Shown here: positions 33,181 to 43,315 of the stretch, one piece after another
How positions within the stretch are numbered: position 1 is the stretch's first letter
Layout: each line of letters starts with the position of its first letter
NCBI GenBank assembly: GCA_963575745.1
Contig: CAUYUJ010017827.1
Span: 62,001 to 126,000, forward strand
From: Prorocentrum cordatum
Taxonomy: Eukaryota; Sar; Dinophyceae; Prorocentrales; Prorocentraceae
Direction of reading: 5' to 3'
DNA length: 64,000 nt
Program-made: the position numbers and the translations under genes
Notes under the pieces: generated by a model
The model's database searches: none
What the model was told of the DNA's origin: nothing
The model's input: only the letters and a program-made list of their open reading frames with translations

Positions 33181-33745
33181 CCGGCGACGCCTCCTCCTCC
33201 TCCTCCTCCTCCTCCTCCTCTTCCACCTTTTCCTTCCTCCTCCTCCTCCTCCTCCTCCTCCTCCTCCTCCTCCCTCCCTCCCTCCCTCCCTCCCTCCCTC
33301 CCTCCCTCCCTCCCTCCCTCCTCCTCCTCCTCCTTTTCCCTTCTCCTCCTCCTCCCTCCCTCCCTCCCTCCTCTTTTGTCTTCCTCCTGGAGTGCCGGAG
33401 CGCGCCCGGTGGTCTTCGATGGCTCGCCCCCCCCATCGCGCAACGCCCGAGCAAATAAGCAGGGGCTGGCCTGCCGGGCGACGCTGCTGAAGGTGGCGGC
33501 GGCGTTGACGGCCGAGATGGCGCCCGACTTCGGCGCGTGTCCCGGGAGAGGCATGGCCGCGGCCTGCCCCCCGTCAACATCCCCCTGGCCCTCTTCCTCC
33601 TCCTCCTCCTCCCCCCGGTTTTTTTCCCGCCTCCTCGTGCCCTAGCTCCGCCTCTTCCTCGTCCTCCTCCTCCTCCGCCTCATCTTCTTACTTGTCCTCC
33701 TCTTCCTCCTCCTCCCCCGCCCCCCTCACTCCTCCCTCGCGTTCA
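33181..33745. repeat. (TCC)n and (TCCC)n microsatellites
   Basis: TCC runs at 33188-33370, including a pure CCCT tetranucleotide block near 33270-33320, and a second TCC-rich block at 33595-33740. A less repetitive 200-base spacer lies between them. Confidence 0.9.
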
Positions 33746-33756
33746 GTCCTTCTCGT

Positions 33757-33777
33757 CCGCAACCACTTTGGCTCAAT
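33757..33777 (+). other. Spliced-leader-like sequence
   Basis: CCGCAACCACTTTGGCTCAA resembles the conserved dinoflagellate spliced leader (ending TTTTGGCTCAAG) with a few substitutions, and is followed directly by ATGAGG. SL relics in genomic DNA are known from retroposed mRNAs in dinoflagellates. No recognisable protein follows, so the identification is tentative. Confidence 0.3.
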
Positions 33778-34149
33778 GAGGGTTCGAGTCATGCGCCGCC
33801 TAGTTCTGCGCTTCCACGTCGGCGCCCGAGAGGCACCTGGTCGCCCCCGTCTCGGCTTGCGCCGCAAATCCCGGCGGCGAAGCAGGGCGAAGCCAAATTC
33901 ATAATATTTTTAACCGACATCAGGACCAACAGAGCCGGCGCAGCGTAACAAATATGGTCCGCCGCAGAGAGCCGAATCTTTCGTGAATCCCCGCTCTTGG
34001 GGCCACGTCTCGCCAGCGCTGACAGAGGGGGGCTGCGTCGCGCTGCCGCGAGACGCTTCGAGGAGGCATTTATCCGTCAAACAAAAAAGCTGCGGCCTCG
34101 TCTTCTGCTGCTCTGTCGAGCTGATCGTGTCGGCCTTCGGGCCGTTCGA

Positions 34150-34526
34150 GATGGGGCAACCCCGAGTCGGCAGAGCCTGGCTGTGCCAGCCCTGCCGACA
34201 CCGAATCTGCTGGCCCCGACAAGAAGACAGAAAAAACTGAGACTGGCGGCGCACGCCCTGCGGCATGCCCCAGCTCTGAATATTCCAGGGTTGGCGAAGC
34301 GCGCCCTGTGGCATGCTCCAGCTCTGAGTCTTCTGAGACTGGCTGCGAACGTCCTGCCGACCCCGAGTTCGCAGGACCTGGGGGCTCTGGCCTGGAAGCG
34401 ACGACAGAAGCTGCCGAGGCTGGCGGCGCGCGCCCGTCGGCACGCTCCTGCTCTGAGTCATCCAAGACTGGCGGCGCGCGCCCTGTGGCATGCTCCTGCT
34501 CTGAGTATTCTGATGGCGGGCGCTGA
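34150..34526 (+). other. 48-bp (16-codon) tandem repeat, possible acidic ORF
   Basis: Four copies of a 48-bp unit start at about 34245, 34293, 34422 and 34470, with an 81-bp spacer. In the frame ending at about 34526 each unit reads TGGARPVACSSSESSE-like text, preceded by ESAGPDKKTEKTE. Since 48 is a multiple of three, all frames stay open, so coding is only a possibility. The minus strand gives equally long but basic frames. No start codon context or homology is seen. Confidence 0.25.
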
Positions 34527-34581
34527 CGTTGTACCTGTACACCGTGGCGGCAGGCAGGGAGCGGGGGTCCCCTAACGAAAA

Positions 34582-35148
34582 CTATTGCTCGAGCGTCTCC
34601 AGCCAGTGCGCAACCTCTTCCTCGAACCACCCCGCCGGCGCCACCCCGCGGCGGTGCTGCGCCGCGCCCTCGGCGGCCAGCGCCTTAATGATTAGCTCGC
34701 CGCCTGGCCACTCTGGGGCCCCCACGATCAGCTTGGCCTTGCCCGCGTCAAAGCATCGACCGAGCCGTATGAAGCTGATATGTTACTGCAGTTCGTGTTT
34801 CGTGAATTGGGCTTCGGACATCTCGTCGGGCGGCTGGGCATGCTCCAGGTAGGCGCTGATATCCTGCTTGGATGCCCCGCCCACGTCGCACTTCAGGAGG
34901 CTCTCCAGCGCGGCGAGCCCCAATGCTGGAGCTGGGGGCCATCTCTCCTTGAGTTTATGGTTGTCGTCCGCGCATCCGCTGCGGAGCTTGTCTAACCTAT
35001 TCTTGTGGCCCTCCAACTCGGCGGAGATCCCGTCCACGAGTGGGTGCTTCGTCGTCATCGTGTACGTCTCGATGTTGATGCTGCTGTTGAGGCGCGTCCT
35101 GTGCTTGGTCTGGAGCAGCAGTTTGAGCGTGATGCGCAGCAAGGCCAT
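34582..35148 (-). pseudogene. Decayed ORF of unknown function, one in-frame stop
   Basis: A single minus-strand frame reads from above 35148 down to a TAG at 34582-34584 (complement), interrupted only by a TAA at 34783-34785. It contains LLLQTKHRTRLNSSINIETY, HPLVDGISAELEGHKNRLDK, SAYLEHAQPPDEMSEAQF and, after the stop, KAKLIVGAPEWPGGELIIKA and ending WFEEEVAHWLETLEQ. The mix of helical, charged text and the absence of repeats argue for real coding ancestry. No family recognised. Upstream, the frame may extend beyond 35148 toward 35200. Confidence 0.5.
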
Positions 35149-35149
35149 C

Positions 35150-35779
35150 AGTTTATTGTCCTTGCTGCTCCAGACCTTGTCGCTGTGGGCCCCCCTCCCT
35201 CGCCCTGCGGCCGCCCCTGCGTTTCCTGCGCATGTCGCCCATGGCTGCCAAATTCATAGTAATGATATTAATGGTTGGCTTTGCCCTCCGACCTCTAGTG
35301 GCCCACCGCTTGTCGGTGCTACGCTTGTGCCGTTTGGTGCTCAGTTGTCTCTATCACGGTCGATGGGTTTTCCCATGGTTCCTTGTCAATTGCTTCCGTC
35401 CGTCCTTTCGTACCTTTCCTTTAGGGCCCGCACGCCATGCACGATGCACAAAACAAAACTATACACGTAAGGGAGTACGATCGAAGACGGATAGGGCGCG
35501 TGTCGAAGGTCCGGGATATATGTGTTGAAGGGATGTGTTTAAGAACGCGCGAACATAAACAACACTCATGTTTCACATGCGTGTGTTGTTTTGTTGTTTT
35601 GTTGTTGCTATGGCTGTTAAAAAGATATGGATCCCCCTCTGGTAACCGTCGTGTGTCTCAATTCGACTGATGATCCTGCGGCTCGCTCCCTGTCTTGACA
35701 AGGTAAAACGAAGTCTAAACCAACTGTAAATTAGCCCCCCAGTTTTCATTAACAGCGGGACGTCTTCACAATTTACACA
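35150..35779. other. Non-coding stretch
   Basis: No gene. The segment 35466-35530 (GTACGATCGAAGACGGATAG) is an isolated piece of the TTG-tailed repeat family. Confidence 0.45.
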
Positions 35780-36010
35780 ATAATCACACTCTCGCGTGGG
35801 ACTTCCTCGCGGAGTATTCAAACGCCGTGCCCTCGATACCCAAGAAACGCGCTTTCGCTGTGGATTTCCTCACAATTCATTTGGGAATCGCGCTATCGCT
35901 CGAGACTTCCTCGGGATTCATGCTGAACGCACGCTTCAGCGACCCGCCTGCTCGACCAGGCCGCCTGGGCCAGTCTTCCCGACCCGCCTCTCTTCCCCTC
36001 CCTCAGGGGC
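35780..36010 (+). repeat. TTG-tailed family, 5' module (partial)
   Basis: Carries the roughly 50-bp subrepeat CTCTCGCGTGGGACTTCCTC followed by AACGCCGTGCCCTCGA, AATCGCGCTATCGCTCGAGA and CATGCTGAACGCACGCTTCA, ending in CTCAGGGGCTGC. Matches 37283-37540 and 39400-39770. Confidence 0.65.
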
Positions 36011-36885
36011 TGCAAAATACACGCTGCAGGTAAGAAGTGAACAAAAGCGCCCCACGGCCCCACATGACGAACTTCAGACCAATGGGACCGTCAAACGACG
36101 CGCGAACTGGGGGCGGAAACTGCTCGATGGTCAGCCAACGACAACGCCGTGACATTCAATGCGAACTGCGCACTGCTGCCATGCTCATTGGCATTCGGAC
36201 TTGGCGTTCCCTTGTGCCGGCACGCGGTGAATGCCCAAAACCATCGTGGACATTCACGCGCTCGTGCCAGGGCAAAAACCGAGGGGCGCGTCGGCCCTTG
36301 GCGGCGCTGGCAACAGGCCCACGCGGCGCCCAGGGCCCGCCCCGCGCGGGCGCGCATCAGAAAGTTTAGATCCACCCCGAAAACAAAAGTAAGGCACCTG
36401 GCGACAAAACTTTACCTGAACTCGATATACAATCGATCTAAACTTTTCCGAAGCAGACAATCTCGCGCGGGAGAGCCCCGAATAGCTATATAAGCAAAAA
36501 AACGCGTTGATAAAAAATGCCGAGAAAACTTTATATGGGCCAAATTGCCTTACGAGAAACGCTCCCGATCTAGACTTTTCCGCCCCGCCGGCGGGGTCAG
36601 GAGGGGGCGGCGAAGGCGGGCGCGGGGGCCCTCGGCTGGGCCAGCGGCGCTGCCGCGCGAAGGATAGCGCCGCCGTCGCCTCGAACTGCGAACCGCGGCC
36701 GTGGCACGCGCCGCCCTGGGAACGCCGGCGCGGGCGCGGCCGCGTCGAGCGGGCCCAGGACGTCGCCGCGCGCACGGGGCCCCCCTGCGGCAGCTGGCAA
36801 TGAACTCGCCGACGCGGCGCCCACACTGACGCTCATTCGCCGTAAATGCAGAACGCTGACGTGTAAATCCATAATTGTGGGGGCT
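36011..36885. other. Non-coding stretch
   Basis: GC-rich with one AT-richer part (36370-36570) containing two CTAGACTTTTCCG-like or CTAAACTTTTCCG segments. No gene recognised. Confidence 0.4.
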
Positions 36886-37140
36886 GGGTTCGGGTTCCCA
36901 CTGTCCAAGAAAGATATACCCCCAAGGGGGTACGACTGAAGGCGAAGAGGGTGCGGATCGCGAGTTTGGGATTTACGTGTTAACTGGCTCGCGAGCAGAT
37001 GACAGCGAACAGTCTTAAAATGATAATTGGTGATGTCGTCGTTGCTGTTGGTGTTGTTGGTGTTAGCGTTGTGTTTGTAATGGGGTTGGTGAGGTTGTTG
37101 ATGTTGTTGTTGTGGTTGTTGTTGTTGTTGTTGAAATTTC
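36886..37140 (+). repeat. TTG-tailed family, 3' end with tail
   Basis: Starts AAGAAAGATATACCCCCAAG, continues GGGTACGACTGAAGGCGAAG, then GAACAGTCTTAAAATGATAA, and runs into TTGTTG-rich DNA that ends at about 37133. The same end is seen at 37670 and 39885, and in reverse at 47540 and 53870. Confidence 0.7.
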
Positions 37141-37695
37141 ATTCCGGAAAAATGATTATTGTCGCCCCCCCCCTCCCAGCAACCATTCTGTACTTGTTCA
37201 ATGAAAATGTTTCTCCTGGGGCTCTAACCCGGGTTTCTACAAGGGAGAGTGAGGTGTCACCGAACGGTTTCTGAATTTCCAAGTTGCGCTCTCGCGCGGG
37301 ACGCCTTCACAATTTATGAAGGACACGCGCTCTCGAGTGCGATCCCCGCGCAATGTATTCAGACGCCGCGCCCTCGACACTCAGGAAGTACGCTCCCGCT
37401 GTGGATTTATCACGATTGTTCGGCAAACGCGATATCGCTCGAGATTTCCACGCGATTCATGCAGGACGCACGCTTCAGCAACCCGCTTGTCCTTTGTCCG
37501 TTCCTTCCATCCGCCCTGTTCCCTTGTTTCAGGGGCTGCGCGAAATACGCGTTGCAGGCAGGAGCGGTATACCCTTCAGGGGGTACGATCGTAGACGAAG
37601 AGGGCGCGGATCGAAGGTTTGGAATTCACGTTCGGAATGGCACGCGAGAACATGAAAACGAGCAATCTTAACATGACTGCTGTTGTTGTTGCACC
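37141..37695 (+). repeat. TTG-tailed family, compact full copy
   Basis: Follows the previous tail directly. It begins with a C-rich leader, then the CTCTCGCGCGGGACGCCTTC subrepeats (37290-37490), GGGGCTGCGCGAAATACGCG, the TATACCCTTCAGGGGGTACG core, GAGCAATCTTAACATGAC, and ends in a short TTGTTGTTG. About 550 bp. No coding capacity. Confidence 0.65.
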
Positions 37696-37699
37696 CCAT

Positions 37700-38726
37700 T
37701 TATTAAACAATTCTTATTCATAAGAATTGTCCCCCTTAGATCCGCCCTGGCGCTCCCGCCTGGGCGCCGGCTGCATTGCCTGCGACATCGAAGCTTGCGC
37801 TCGTTCGTTGCCGGCTTCCCCACCAAATCAGCGCTCCGGCTCGATACGTCCTCGCCTTTGACGCAGGATCGGCGGCTCGCCTCGGCGCCGCAAACGGCCC
37901 ACCATTACAACAACGGCTCTCCCGCTCGGTATTTCGCAACGTTTTACTCAAGACTGCGGCCGTCGTGTCGGAATCGCCTCTGAGGGGCTTCCAGACGCGA
38001 TGTGGGAGCTCAATTACTTAACAAATCTTACTGTTGCACCCTCTGAATACGCCCTGGGGCTCTCGCCTGGGCGCCGGCTGCGTTTCCTGCGGAACGCTCA
38101 GGCATTCCGGGGCCCGGCCGCACCAGCCTCCCGAACAACAGCTATAACAACAACAACACCAACAACAGCACCACATGCAACAAAAACAACAAGAACACCA
38201 CCACCAACAACAACACCAGTAACGACAACAACAACAACGGCAACAACACCAGCATTAACATCAACACGCACTACGACAGCAACAACCAACAACAAAAACA
38301 ATAACAGCAACACTAACAGCAACAACAACAATGCTCCCATTTGATACCTACGCCTTTTTTACTCAAGCCCGCCTTGGGTGGCCGCAAGAAGGTTCTGAAA
38401 GAGCAAAAATGAACTGCGGCCCTTCCCGACGGGATGCGTGGTCCTCTTGGCTTTTCCTCCTCTTCCTCATCCTTTCACCTCTTCTCTCGTCCTCCTCTTC
38501 CTCCTTTTCGAGAGTTTCCTTCTCCCAGCCTTTTCCTTCTCTTACGTGTTTCTGCACGGTTTCAGGCCTTGCGTGGACCATGGAGGGCGCGGGGAAATGA
38601 TCAATGAGGGTTCATCGTCAGGCTGACTGAGTGTGGGGACCGCCGTTCTGACAATATGCGTGGGTGTCGCTTCCCTGCGCGGCTGCTCGCGTAGGACGCG
38701 CGGACATCGTGCAAGCCGTGGGGGCA
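37700..38726. other. Non-coding stretch with (ACA)n tract
   Basis: Contains a near-palindrome ACAATTCTTAT/ATAAGAATTGT at 37707-37730, two copies of GCTCTCGCCTGGGCGCCGGC-like text (37750 and 38060), and an ACAACA/CAACAC run at 38143-38335. No gene. Confidence 0.5.
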
Positions 38727-38786
<60 letters not shown>

Positions 38787-38845
38787 GCGACAACGACGAC
38801 GACGACGACGAACGGCGGCGGCGGCGACGACGACGACGGCGAAGC
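38727..38845. repeat. (GAC)n microsatellite
   Basis: GACGAC repeats, pure over about 35 bases and then mixed with GGC. Confidence 0.9.
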
Positions 38846-39019
38846 GGCCTCATTGAGTTGTTCCTGCGCCCGTGGGTTTGCCCGAACGGCCAGAGAAGGA
38901 GCAATGTCTCCTTTTTCTCTCGTCTTCCTCCTCCATTTCCTGCTCTTTCTCCCCTTTCTCTCCTCCGCGAAGCAGGGCGCGGGCAAAGGCATTTCGAAAG
39001 CGATGTGCTTCCCCGAGTA

Positions 39020-39240
39020 AGTATTTTGAAGTTCCTCGGGGAAGGTGGTCGCGAGACCTCTTTGGGCGGGGAATCTGGGCATGGGTCTATCGGGCCCCCA
39101 TGCGCCAAGAAACGAATCCCAGAGGATGGGGATATGTAGATATGTATCATGATGTATGCATGTGGCATGAGGAAACATGGCGCATGAGAACAAAGTGTTT
39201 GTTGTCGTTGTTGCTGTTGTGGCTGCTGTTGCTGCGACTG
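39020..39240 (+). repeat. Second TTG-tailed repeat end
   Basis: AAGTTCCTCGGGGAAGGTGG, then GAGACCTCTTTGGGCGGGGA, GTATGCATGTGGCATGAGGA and ATGGCGCATGAGAACAAAG, entering TTGTTG. It matches 48905-49085 on the opposite strand. A different body from the main family but with the same kind of tail. Confidence 0.65.
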
Positions 39241-39259
39241 TTGCTGCTTTTGTTAAACT

Positions 39260-39365
39260 CCCGCTTCTGCAGAACAAGTTGTTCTGCAGAAGCGGGATTA
39301 AAGTTTGTTCTGCAGAACAATAGTTGTTCTGCAGAACAAGCTTGTTCTGAGAACAACTATTGTTC
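39260..39365. repeat. Cluster of TTCTGCAGAA palindromes
   Basis: 18-bp arms CCCGCTTCTGCAGAACAA at 39260-39277 and their inverse at 39279-39296 meet with one loop base. TTGTTCTGCAGAACAA, a 16-bp palindrome, follows at 39305-39320 and 39324-39339. A further near-perfect 41-bp palindrome centred on AAGCTT spans 39320-39360. Confidence 0.85.
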
Positions 39366-39374
39366 ATTCTCCCT

Positions 39375-39960
39375 GCCCAGATTAAAGTGCTTTGCAGGAA
39401 GCGCGCTCTCGCGTGGGACTCCCTCGCAATTTGGTCAGACGCCGCGCCCTCGACACTCAGGAACCATGCTCTCCCAGTGGGTTTCCACGGGATGTACTTG
39501 TGAATCGCGCTCTCGCTCCAAACCTCCTCTCGATTCATGCAAGGCGCACGCTTCAACAACCCACCTGCTCGACCTGGCAATATGGGTCCGCCTTCCCGAC
39601 CCGCCCGTGAGGGTGTACCCGCCCGATCTGCCCGTCTGGTTCTGCCATGGGTTTCCTGCTCCTAGCCCACCTCCTATTACGCTCTGGAGTGCTCCATCCT
39701 CCTCCCTCCCTCTTGCCCCTTTCTTCCATACGTCATTTCTGTCCCCGCCTGAAGGACTGCACGAATTGCACGTGACATGTGAAAAAGACATACCCCTAAG
39801 GGGGTACGATCGAAGACGGAGAGGGTGGGTATCGAGGTATTTGGATGTACGTATCGAATGGCACGCGAGCAAGATGAGAATGAGCAGTCTGACAACTATA
39901 GTTGTTGTTAATGATGTTGTTGTCGCTGCTGTTTTTGAACTTTCATTTTTAACGAATAAA
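39375..39960 (+). repeat. TTG-tailed family, full copy
   Basis: Subrepeats from 39400 (GCGCTCTCGCGTGGGACTCC), a longer middle (39590-39760), then CATACCCCTAAGGGGGTACG and GAGCAGTCTGACAACTATAG, ending in TTGTTGTT. About 580 bp, same orientation as 37141-37695. Confidence 0.65.
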
Positions 39961-40019
39961 TGCTATAGGTCCCCCCTCGCGGGACCAGGCGGGCCCAAGC
40001 GGCCAGGTCGAGGAGGCGT

Positions 40020-40405
40020 GTTGCTGCAGCGTGGGTATTGCGTGAATCGGGAGGAAACCTCGAGCGATAGCGCGATTCCCGAACATATCGCGAGAAAGGC
40101 CAGAGCGAGAACGTGATTCCTGGGTGTCGAGGGCGCGCGGCGTCCGAACAGATTGCGAGGAAATCCCACGCGAGAGCGCGATGCTCCATACATTGTGAGG
40201 AAGTCCCGCGAGAGGGCGCGACTTCGGAATATACTGTGGGGAAATATGAAGCGGGAACAGTTGTTGAAGTTCACGGACCTTCAACGCAGTTTGCTGACCC
40301 CACACTTCCCCTTGTAAACAACCAAGTGCGAATCTCGGGAAGAGCACGTTAATCGAAACATCGAACTGTTACCGGACGGGGGGATCAACAATAACTGTTC
40401 TTTCG
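40020..40405 (-). repeat. TTG-tailed family, 5' module, reverse copy
   Basis: The 50-bp subrepeats appear in reverse complement (CCTCGAGCGATAGCGCGATT). The copy ends in ACGGGGGGATCAACAATAAC, a terminal motif also seen at 48825 and 54805. A (CAA)n tract follows. Confidence 0.65.
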
Positions 40406-40408
40406 ACA

Positions 40409-40417
40409 TGGAAACTC

Positions 40418-40485
<68 letters not shown>

Positions 40486-40488
40486 CGA

Positions 40489-40519
<31 letters not shown>

Positions 40520-40530
40520 GACACCATCAA
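40409..40530. repeat. (CAA)n/(CAG)n microsatellite
   Basis: About 30 uninterrupted CAA units followed by CAACAG units. The poly-Gln frame is not taken as a gene because no protein-like sequence flanks it. Confidence 0.95.
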
Positions 40531-40559
40531 CAACACCAACGAAACGACCCACCGCACGG

Positions 40560-41035
40560 CCACGACGTTGAGTCCAAATCTGAAACGCGACGACGACGAC
40601 CGGACGAACGAAGCCGACGACGACGAGGAATCCCGAGTCCGACGACGAACCAATCCGACTACGACGACAAATCCGAAAGCAACGCCTTGGAAAGAGCTGC
40701 AAATCCGACGGCGGTGAACGAACAAACGAACGAACGAACCCTACGACGACGACGAATCGCAAGTCCGACGACGAACCAATCCGACGACGACGACTCCGAA
40801 AGCGACGCTTTGGAAAGGGCTCCAAATCCGACTGGGGTGAAAGAACAGAGGTACGAACGAACACGATGACGACGACGAATCGCAAGTCCGACGACGAACC
40901 AATTCCGAAAGCAACGCTTTGTTCAAATCCGACGGCGACTAACGAACAGACGAGCGAACGAACCCGACGACGACGAATCCCAAACCGACGACGAACCAAT
41001 CCGACCACGACGACGAATCTGGAATTAGGTCGGTC
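40560..41035. repeat. Tandem repeat, about 120-130 bp
   Basis: About four copies of a unit holding CGCAAGTCCGACGACGAACC and GAAAGCAACGCCTTGGAAAG, with GAACGAACGAACG tetranucleotide runs between. Both strands stay open through the GAC-type repeats. Confidence 0.75.
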
Positions 41036-41149
41036 GTGTCCTCCTGAGGCAGGATTTTCGACGAAACACAAACAATCCGACCGCCGATCCAGCGTGGGAG
41101 TTTCTGAGAGCGTGGACTTGAGCACGCTCAAGCTTCGCTCTGCAAGGGG

Positions 41150-41510
41150 GGGAGGTGAGGGGGGACGCCATTCCCGACGCATTTAGTGCTTGGGGGCGGG
41201 GGGGCCCACACCATTCAGGAGAGGGGTGGGGGGGGACGCCATTCCAGCCGCCATTCCGGGCGCATTTAATGCTCGGGGGCGGGGGGTCCACACCATTACG
41301 GGGAGGGGCGCCATTCCTGACGCCATTCGCGACGCATTTAGTGCTCGTGGGCGGAGGGGGGCCCACGCTCTGACCATGGAGGGGGGGAGGGGGGCCGACG
41401 CCATTCCAAACTCCACTCCCGACGCATGTCGTGCTCGCAAGACGCCATTCCAAGCGCCATTCCCGACGCCATTCCAAACGCCCTAATAGATATCCAAGCA
41501 CCTGCGGAGA
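41150..41510. repeat. CGCATTTAGTGCTCGGGGGCG minisatellite
   Basis: Four to five copies of a unit of about 65 bp that joins GACGCCATTCC, GACGCATTTAGTGCT and a G-tract ending in CCACACCATT. Confidence 0.8.
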
Positions 41511-41589
41511 GAGACCCACGAGGTCCAAATCGTCCAATTCCGATGAAAAAAAAACGTGCATTTTTACGTTACACGACATTTCGGCCTTC

Positions 41590-42165
41590 ACGACGTTGCC
41601 GACGGTCCCAAGAGGTCCCCGAGACTGCGTCAAGCCGGCTCAAGAGGCTCCCGATGCAACCCAAAAACGGCCCAAGAGTGCGCCAAGACGGCCCAAGAAG
41701 CGCCCAAGCCGGTCCAAGAGGGCTCCAAGACGGCCCAAAGAGAGGCCCATGAGGGGGAGCCCGAACCGAAAATCCCAGCCTTTCCCCTCACGAGGTTCTC
41801 AAGAGGCTCCAAGAAGCCTCCAAAAAGACCCCAAAGGGGCCCCCAAGAAGCCCCCCGGAGGCCCCAGACGGCCCCCAAGAGGCCCGAAAGATGCCCCAAA
41901 ACGACCCCCAAGAGGCTTCCCCAGGTCCCTTGCTCAATCCCCTGAGCCTCAGTCCTCAAGCGAATGTTCCCGCATGAGTTGTTCGAGCCCAAGAGAGGCC
42001 CAAGACGGGCCAGCAGGGCCCCAAGAGGCCCTCAAGACGGCCCAAGAAAGCCCCGAATCACCGAACGATCGGTCCAAGACGCCCAAGATGGCCCCAAGAC
42101 GGCCCGAGAAGCTTTAGGGACGCCCCAAGAGCCCCACGAGCCATCCCAAGAGGGCCCCGAGAGGC
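41590..42165. repeat. CCAAGA-type repeat, island 3
   Basis: GGCCCAAGAGTGCGCCAAGA and CCCCCAAGAGGC motifs, same family as 9540-10720, without the CAAACATGTTAGCG marker. Confidence 0.75.
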
Positions 42166-42185
42166 AAAATTCGTTTCCTCTGAAT

Positions 42186-42192
42186 TGCTTAC

Positions 42193-42226
<34 letters not shown>

Positions 42227-42337
42227 TGTGCGTGGCCAACGTCACCACCGCGACAATTCGTCATCAACATCCCCACCACCATCACCATTGTCAACGTCGT
42301 CAACATCATCCTCATAATCATCATAAATATCATCAAT

Positions 42338-42368
<31 letters not shown>

Positions 42369-42693
42369 ACAACAACAACAACATCACCATCGCTGGCCTC
42401 ACCAACTGCACCACCCTTAACACCCTTAGAATTCACATCATCAACATCATCAGCACCGTCATCAGTATCATAATCATCTTGAGGCACACCGCTATCATCA
42501 TCATCATCAGCAGCAGCAGCATCATCATCATCATCATCATCATCATCACAACCACTATCACCGTCACTAGCATCGCAATCCTGATTCTCGTCGTCGTCAC
42601 CATCTTCATGCTCTACACCATCGCCAATACCATGATAAACATTAGCACAATCATCATCATCAACATCATCATCACCATCATCACCATCATCAC

Positions 42694-42732
<39 letters not shown>

Positions 42733-42748
42733 TATCATCATCATCGTC

Positions 42749-42779
<31 letters not shown>

Positions 42780-42783
42780 TCAG

Positions 42784-42828
<45 letters not shown>

Positions 42829-42836
42829 TATCCAGA
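42186..42836. repeat. (TG)n then (ATC)n microsatellites
   Basis: TGTG from 42196 to about 42226, then 600 bases of ATC/CAT/ACC trinucleotides with pure (ATC)n runs, the longest near 42700-42830. The frames give poly-Ile, poly-His or poly-Asp only. Confidence 0.95.
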
Positions 42837-43315
42837 GCGCCCCGGATCGGCGGCACTGGCCGGAGGCCAGCACAGCCAACAGATTTTCAAGAAATGCCAA
42901 AACATACGCAAAACATCGCCCCCGACTCCTGTTCTACTCTTCTGGAATCTTCCTCGTGTAGGGGACGCGTCCGACCTGCACCTGGAGGCGACGCGTTTGG
43001 AAGATCTCCAGATCCGATGGCAGCGGCGGCGACGGACGTCGCCGGGCCGCGCCTCGGCCCCGCCAAGGAGGAGCCCCCGCCGCGGTGCGCCCGCGCGCGC
43101 CCGAGGCCCGTCGCGCCGGCACTGGGCAGAAAAGCATGCTGCAGGCGCCTCGACGACGAGGAAGCTGCTGACGACGGCGAAGGTGATGTCGAATGAAGAG
43201 GAGAGGAGAGAGGAGGAAGGAGAGGAGAGGAGGAGGAGAGGAGAGAGGAGAGGAGGGGGAAGGAGGAGAGGGGGGAGAAGGAGAGGAGGAGGAGAAGGAG
43301 GAGGTGGGGCGCGGC
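42837..43315. other. Non-coding stretch with GGA tract
   Basis: GC-rich with no recognised gene to 43190, followed by a GAGGAGAG purine tract (43190-43315). Confidence 0.5.

Noticed and set aside
33781-33792. GGTTCGAGTC as a tRNA T-loop
   Set aside because: No matching acceptor and anticodon stems at the right distances.
42185-42961. Poly-Ile/poly-Asp frames of over 200 codons
   Set aside because: Consequence of the (ATC)n tract.
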